Shown: positions 58,273-64,000 of the stretch, in pieces
Position numbering within the stretch: position 1 is the first letter of the stretch
Layout: each line of letters starts with the position of its first letter
NCBI GenBank assembly: GCA_950295325.1
Contig: OX485803.1
Span: 15,314,001-15,378,000 of the forward strand
Direction: 5' to 3'
DNA from: Polytrichum commune
Taxonomy: Eukaryota > Streptophyta > Polytrichopsida > Polytrichales > Polytrichaceae
Length of the DNA stretch: 64,000 nt
Position numbers and translations under genes: made by a program
The notes under the pieces: generated by a model
What the model saw: only the letters and a program-made list of their open reading frames with translations
What the model was told of the DNA's origin: nothing
The model's database searches: none

Positions 58273-58551
58273 ATGGTGTCAAAAAGTCCAATTCCTTACA
58301 TCATCGGAGTGTCGGAGTGCCGTAGCCTCCGTGAGATAGAAACTACTATCAACTTGATGAATCGTTTGGAAGGACTTTTGACACTGCATAGTACAACATG
58401 CTCAAAAAATAGGGAAGGAAATTCATGTGTAATGGAGTTGTGGAGGGGGCAAAAGTGTGCCTCATTTTCAAATCTCAGTCATGCAAAGTTGATTGGTGAC
58501 CTCAAGTTTGGAATTGTTACTGGACGCTTGGGATATTTGGACTCTAAATGA
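58273..58551 (+). CDS. Hypothetical 92-residue frame, unrecognised
   Basis: A true ATG opens MVSKSPIPYIIGVSECRSLR, then EIETTINLMNRLEGLLTLHS and a Cys-containing C-terminal half ending at TGA. The region lacks recognisable repeats, unlike most of this window, and codon use is unremarkable. I do not recognise a family. It may be one exon of a gene extending to about 59,438, or a chance frame. Confidence 0.25.
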   Translation: MVSKSPIPYIIGVSECRSLREIETTINLMNRLEGLLTLHSTTCSKNREGNSCVMELWRGQKCASFSNLSHAKLIGDLKFGIVTGRLGYLDSK

Positions 58552-59291
58552 TCAATGCAAACTTTCGGTGGACCGGTGGCAACGACAGCATGCAGCAACA
58601 CTGATACGACAAGGTGACGAGAAACTTACACAGATTACAAAGTGCATGGAGAAAGCCATACCCAACCAAATTGGTCGCATGTTGAGTAAAAACACTTGAG
58701 AAGGTCTACTGTACATACCTTGTAACCTCGTGAAGGAGCCTGCAGGAGACATAAAATCAGGAACCAAAAAGGTCTGACATGTGCTGAAGATGAATCTGGC
58801 ATTTAATTATTCATGTCAGTTATTAGTAAGGATAATGCGTGGTGAATCCCAAGCTGGATGGGTACTGGCCCAAAGAGTGTGATCATCATCAGTCTCGCAA
58901 AGAATCGTATTAGATCAAGTGACGAGTGCATGATTGCAGGATTTCGGGTTGGGCATGTCATTTTGTCTTGCATACTTTCCAGGGTTTATGGTCAACAAAG
59001 GATAACAAGTCTATTTGTCAATTAATGTCCAATATGAGTCTTCCACCGTGGAGTGGTTTTGGATTCTTGAGACTTCAAGATTATTATTCCCTCCCTTATC
59101 ACCGTCATCACAAGTTTTAAACATCAAAGAGAAGTTACATACTCCTTGCCTCACCCAATTTGCAGTGCAAGTTAATAGAGTGGTAATACACAACCAAAAC
59201 TCTGCATTTTAACCCTCCTAGGCAAGCCTGCATCCGGGATCGGCAGAGGCAATCATCACAAGAGTTTGCAAGGATTAGGGGAATTAGGTGA

Positions 59292-59438
59292 ACTTTCGAT
59301 TCTGAATGCATAATCAGAGCAAATATACGTGAGAATTGCAAGTTTGAATTTGATCTTTCATGGATTCGAACCATGCTTATCTGCCCATTGTGCAGGAAGA
59401 TCTTGGATGGTGATGATGATGTTGATGATGACTCTTGA
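59292..59438 (+). other. Possible terminal exon with RING-like end (CPLCRKIL)
   Basis: After GGGGAATTAG a frame runs FDSECIIRANIRENCKFEFD, LSWIRTMLICPLCRKIL, then an acidic tail and TGA at 59,436. W-x6-CPLCR is the usual end of a RING finger, but the preceding Cys/His ligands are not in canonical order and no upstream exon completes the domain. The same bases contain a perfect tRNA T-arm-like palindrome on the minus strand (59,359-59,375), so chance is a real possibility. Confidence 0.22.
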
Positions 59439-59439
59439 T

Positions 59440-60560
59440 TAATCCCAACATTTCAAACTGGAAGAAAAAAATTCTCACCTTGAATCGATACCTAGGACGT
59501 AGTAGTTGCCAAGCATAATGTTAACTTTGACTCCGATTCTGGATCGGTGCCACCATTTTGCTTTTTCGAGAAAACAAGCAGTTAACAGGGACACACGGAG
59601 GGCCTGCAAGTGGAGAAGAATCAGTGGCACATGACGAGACATCAGGAGTTATTGTCGGTCGGTTGGGAGAGTTCGGAGATTATCCAGGAACCCCAAATTG
59701 CGGTGTTTGCATGTCCCCAGTGGCAAATATTTGCAGTTCCTAACCTCATCTCTCTAGAAGATTTCTATATTTCCGCAACGAAGACCACCTCAACCAATGA
59801 GTAGAAGACATGTAGATATTCAAGGAAACGGTGGGCGCAGGGGCCGGGTAAGTTATGGGGCGGTTAATTACCTCGACCGAGTTATAAACATCAACATATC
59901 GGCATGCCATTGATGGTTGTTAAATGTCACAGTTGCTGACTGATACATGCACCTTGTAATTACAGGCGCCAACACAACCACCTGGAACTACACATACAAA
60001 TACGGTGAAGTGAAAAAAATGTGAAATCATGTTGATGATGAAGGCCCATCGCTCCTTGTTTTTTGTGCACAATTTGGTCAAGCATGGTATCCAAAAGCTC
60101 AGACCTGTGATTCAAGCTCAAACAGACACAGAAATCCATCCCAGGAAATTGCTGTGAGTAGTGTTTTGTGAATTGTGAACAATGCTGCTTGACTCAAATG
60201 TACATCATCATCATCATCATGCTAAGAGCATAAATGTTGCTCGCACTATGTACAAAATTCCTTCGTCCACCTCGGGACGATAGATATTGACAAAATACTC
60301 ATCTGACCAGAACAATATCCTAAGATGCCTGAATTAATCCTTCCTGCTTGTGTGACGTTGTCAAGGAGTGGAGGGGTTAAGCAATCGATACTGGTGCAGC
60401 TTCTATACAAAAGGTTACGCGGTTGTTTCTTTCCGGAGTTTGGCAGCGAGAAAATCATCACTAATTACAGAATGAGGCAAGGCGCTGAGTGGTTATAATA
60501 ATATCACACATAGTAGCCTGCGGGGTATGTTACCTACTCGAACAAAAATTTTAAGGCAAT
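59440..60560. other. 3' flank of the minus-strand serine-rich gene
   Basis: Probably includes its 3' UTR. A (CAT)n run at about 60,205-60,220 and the 59,558-59,743 frame show no motif. Confidence 0.3.
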
Positions 60561-60564
60561 CTTG

Positions 60565-61385
60565 TCACATGCAGATGTCGGTTGCCGAATTGCCTGTCTT
60601 GAGCATCCGGAAGACTGAGCTAGGTCGTGCACCGGCTTGATAGCTACCTCCGGTTCCGGTGGCCATCTTCATGCCTTGAATTTGCTCTCTGTAATGTACA
60701 GGAAATCGGTAACCAGTCAGATTCAACAGTTTAAAACATCAACTTGCAAGTGGAAAAGAAAAATACTCCCCGTAATAGAATCATCCTCTAACTCAACACG
60801 ACATTCAGTAGGGAGTTGATCGAATTGCATACAACACCTTCCATATTCAGTAAGCTTTCGGTGCATGCTTGGAGGTAGTGTGAGGTTTGAAAAACGAGAT
60901 AGGTTGATGTTCGTTCAAATTCAAACACTACCTTGGAGCATGGCACCATCACATGATGCATATTAGAATTTACACTGGAATGATGATCAGGAGGAGTTCA
61001 TTAGGATGATGCAAACGCACTCTTGATGAGACTTGTCTGCGTTGGGATGATTTGCGTCCGAAGAGTCTTCTTGGGAGAAAGTGACCGTGTGCTTGAGCCG
61101 AGAGGTGCGTCGGGGTGAGGTGGACATGGAAGTAGGTGACGTGGCGGGAGAAACTGACGAAGCTCGGCTTGAACTCGAGCAGCTCGATAGATGATCCCTA
61201 CCCTCCACCGAAGCTTCAACTTCCGCTGCGAAATCGGTCGCGTCCTCCACCGACGAAGACCGAGATGGCAGAGGTCTCCGCCCCCACGATTGCTGCGGTC
61301 GGTGCAAACGGCACCGGAAAGAGCCCGCGTGCGAGGTCGGGGCACATAAACATGCCATCTTCGGAGAAGTCGACGGCGAAGACAT
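60565..61385 (-). CDS. Serine-rich plant protein, paralogue, two exons (61,385-61,021 and 60,688-60,565), 162 aa
   Basis: ATG at 61,385. Residues 12-29 are CLCAPTSHAGSFRCRLHR, followed by QQSWGRRPLPS. Then come acidic and Ser-rich stretches, SPRRTSRLKHTVTF and an unspliced stop at 60,987. Exon 2 is placed by homology. After ATTACAG it encodes EQIQGMKMATGTGGSYQAGA, then RPSSVFRMLKTGNSATDICM, with the same 22-nt lead to KMATG as the paralogue. The donor that fits the required phase is AAGA|GTGCGT (61,020), usable but not ideal; AA|GTCTCATC also fits. The intron (61,020-60,689) holds a truncated family F foldback. Product length matches the 161-residue paralogue. Function unknown; the two probably arose by duplication, now lying ~28 kb apart in opposite orientation. 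Confidence 0.75.
60777..60965 (+). mobile_element. Truncated family F foldback MITE (intron of the serine-rich paralogue)
   Basis: The left end AGAATCATCCTCTAACTCAA and the interior TTCAGTAAGCTTTCGGTGCA, TGCTTGGAGGTAGTG, CAAACACTACCTTGGAGCAT match copies 1-4 in the PX gene introns. The right terminal arm is missing. Confidence 0.7.
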
Positions 61386-61734
61386 TCTTAAAATAAAAAC
61401 AAGAACTCCTCCCGAGCAAGAAAATTCTCAATCAGCTCCAAATCAGCTCCAAATCGGCTCCAAATCGGTTCCAAATTAGCTACAGAAATTTCTATCGTCC
61501 TCCCGCCTGCTCTAGCCAACACTTCGGAGCTTCCGGAGCTTGCTTGGTTACCTTCGTGTGCAGGTTACAAGACAGCGAATAAGCTTGCGAATATGGAAGC
61601 AAAAAAGTGGACCGGAGGAATCAGTGGGAAGCCAGAGAAACAGAGAATATTACAGACCTCAAGGATTGAGAGCACGAGAGAGAGAGCGAAAGAGCGAAAG
61701 AGCTCGAAAACGAAGTGATTGTCTTCGGTGGCTA

Positions 61735-61760
61735 CTTTATGGGGAAAGAGAGACGACCCG
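61735..61760 (-). promoter_or_regulatory. Core promoter of the minus-strand serine-rich gene
   Basis: Reading the minus strand: CGGGTCGTCTCTCTTTCCCC, then ATAAAGTAGC, the same order as at 31,771-31,798. CATAAAG (61,741-61,735) is the likely TATA-like box, about 350 bp before the ATG. A CT-rich leader (GCTCTTTCGCTCTTTCGCTC) follows. Confidence 0.6.
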
Positions 61761-61789
61761 GTGGAACGACGGGTGAAGGCCGGGTGACC

Positions 61790-62589
61790 CGGCGGGTCTC
61801 CTCCCCTTGACAACTCAACTTCGCTCTCACGTTACATCCAGATCTCAACAGTTTTTATGCAATGGAGTGTAAGCTATGGGGGCCTTTATTATGTGGTCAC
61901 TCTTCTTAACCTATGTGGGCCTATTTTGATTACTTTTCTTAATTGGACACCTACCTTAAGTTCATCACTTTGTGACTCGGTGTGGATCTAAGAATGGACA
62001 CCAAAAAATTTGGACTATGTGTGGATCGAACGTGAGTCAAAATATTGTTAATTACTCTAGGTTCAGTAGTCAACATACTGTGGAGAAGACTTACACTTCA
62101 CCCTTGATATGTGTTATCTCGATAAGTATTGAAATCATCTATGTGTTGAAGAAAATTGCGCTCCCCAAAAAGAATCCAAAAATTACACTAGTAAGTGTTA
62201 ATTGTTATATGTTAAGAGAATTCATAAAAATTATGCTCCCCTCTTCAATGAATTCACCTCGATAAGTGTTAATTTGTATGAAAGGGAGGTTATGAACTTT
62301 TGTAACTTGGATGAGATTGAATTAGGTCCATCATGTATTTGACTTCTGCAAAGACTGAAACTAGACCACTATAAAATGCACATGAGCTCATCACTTATGA
62401 TGTAATTTGAGCTAAACAATCCATACATACCTATTGAGCAAGAAATTACAAGTATACTTGATGAAAGAGATGATGCAACTTATAATCTCATTGAAGAAGC
62501 TGATAATGCACGAATTGGTGATGTGGTGGTAGATAGAGTAGGACTCAAGGATGCTGAAAGTGAATGAGTGACATTGGAACAATTTTTTG

Positions 62590-62625
<36 letters not shown>

Positions 62626-63860
62626 ACTAATGTTACACTCTCCTCTAGAGCAATTGAACACTTCAAAAGGAGCTAAAATCTTGACGTGCACAAGAATCTC
62701 ATCAAAATACTTTAGATTTGTCCTTCCATTACACTTAGATGTATAATGAAATTCACATCTTCTTTATTTTTATCCTTTATTTATATAAGTATTACTTTTT
62801 TAATTCCAAAGTCACATAAGCGTCATTCATGTAAGTGTTAAAAATTGTCCATGCTACCCCCAATAAGTGTTAAAGTGTTAACACCACATAAGTGTTACAA
62901 GCTTCCTTGCTCCCAAGTGTCAACAGATATGAAGGGTGGACTGTATATGTTCATTTTGAAATGAAGAGAATCTTTGTGCTTCAATAATGGATAAGATATT
63001 CATGCAAGCTTTGAAGATTACGAGGCAACTAGCTACAGGTCTTGAGCCAATGTTGCCAATCGTGTGTCATGCAACATCTTAGGAGAAGTGGGTGTAGATC
63101 CAAAAGTGCCCATTTCATATCCACTTAGATCACCATATTTCAACATGTTTTGTAATTGCATGTTATTGATTTCAAACTTGCCAAAGGACTTATGGGCCTG
63201 AAATAATTGTCGATTGCTCGGTCCACCACATGTCACTCTTTTAGGCAAGCCCTACGCTCACTGTATTAAAGACACCCTAGTTATGGTTGCCGGTGTATAA
63301 ATATTCGTTGAAAAAATATAGACTTCAAAATCTTATTATGGGCACTTTCAACTCCATAGGCAATTAGACCGTTGGATCAAATTGAAAATTCTCGAAGATT
63401 CGTCTCATCTAGTCAGAGCAATTGTGACTCAAAAATACTATTCTTTCCAGTTCAAAATTATACGAGGTGGAAAGAAAACATTCCCTATCCCTTCAAGCGA
63501 GTACACATGGCCTCCCAATCATGGTCACTCTTAGAAACCTAGAACGGTGTCTATATTCTAAGATTATAGTCCAATCTCATCATAAACACGTGTAGTATTT
63601 TGGGCACGCATTCTTCACTACAAGCAATTCCCTATACCACTCAAGAATAGGTCTCCAACCCGTACTCGAGACCCACATAAGGCCCCCACACACACACACA
63701 CCTTAGGTGCTTGGGTTGACCGCATAGGAATTTGTAAGAGTTTGAGTCCCTCTTCCCAAAGCGTTAAAGGACGTTGTTGTCACGTGTGATTCCCTTTAGC
63801 TTGGACGTGGATCTTGGCAAGGAATTTAAGTTAGACATAGCACACAAACCAAGGGCAGAG
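61790..63860. other. AT-rich intergenic DNA with simple repeats
   Basis: Poly(A) at 62,590-62,623 and (AC)n at about 63,688-63,702. AAGTGTTA recurs several times between 62,200 and 62,910. Frames without motifs. No gene recognised. Confidence 0.35.
62590..62623 (+). repeat. Poly(A) tract, 34 nt
   Basis: 34 A in a row. It could be the tail of a retroposed sequence, but no upstream body or target duplication is evident. Confidence 0.9.
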
Positions 63861-63865
63861 TATAA

Positions 63866-64000
63866 GGCCCACTTCACACACGAGCCAAGAGCCGTGACCA
63901 TGCAATTGTGAGAGCCCAAAAGAAAGTGTCCAAAGGCCGTCCCAACACACCTCCAAAATCATGTAGTGTGGTCATGCACCCTCAAGTGTAGTGTGAAGCC
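63866..64000 (+). mobile_element. PIF/Harbinger-like MITE, family A, copy 4 (cut by window end)
   Basis: GGCCCACTTCACACACGAGC, AAGAGCCGTGACCATGCAAT, in the same orientation and order as 11,497-11,640. Preceded by TAA (63,863-63,865). Confidence 0.75.

Noticed and set aside
62590-62623. Processed pseudogene with 34-A tail
   Set aside because: No recognisable coding sequence upstream and no target-site duplication found.

Overview
The window looks like nuclear DNA of a land plant. The exons are classic GT-AG eukaryotic exons. The recognisable proteins belong to plant families: a PX domain plus DUF4206/Rubicon-homology protein, and two serine-rich proteins carrying the plant motif CLCAPTTHAGSFRCRLHR or a close variant. 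Gene density is very low (three supported genes in 64 kb), the intergenic DNA is AT-rich, and it is full of small foldback or terminal-inverted-repeat elements. A non-LTR retrotransposon relic resembling restriction-like-endonuclease (RLE) elements hints at a seedless plant (moss, lycophyte or fern) rather than an angiosperm. That last step is weak inference; I cannot name the species.

Layout. 1-5,750: the 3' two thirds of a PX + DUF4206 gene on the + strand (six exons visible), whose introns hold four related foldback elements and one unrelated element. 5,750-31,680: repeat-dominated DNA. It holds PIF/Harbinger-like MITEs with TTA/TAA target duplications, a TA-target MITE family, nested insertions, two ~190-bp tandem arrays (13.6-16.5 kb), a decayed LINE (18.9-20.2 kb), a decayed pogo/Tigger-like transposon (22.7-23.4 kb) and several hairpins. 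31,690-33,010: a CpG-rich promoter and a two-exon serine-rich gene (+). 33,010-60,560: mostly repeats again, including GC-rich hairpins at 38.2-39.3 kb, an unexplained GC-rich island at 39.5-40.1 kb, a ~337-bp tandem satellite at 50.9-52.2 kb, and a low-confidence unrecognised gene candidate around 57.5-59.4 kb. 60,565-61,760: a second, inverted copy of the serine-rich gene (-), with its promoter. 61,800-64,000: AT-rich DNA ending in another PIF/Harbinger-like MITE.

The most informative result is the pair of serine-rich paralogues. By comparing them I could place a second exon in each (C-terminal motif KMATGTGGSY...GARP...FRM.KTG) and a shared core promoter (GGGTCGTCTCTCT, then CCCCATAAAG). 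Without the comparison each gene would be annotated as a single truncated exon. I found no operon-like system, defence system, CRISPR array or rRNA, and no convincing intact tRNA. The novelty here lies in gene structure and in mobile-element biology.
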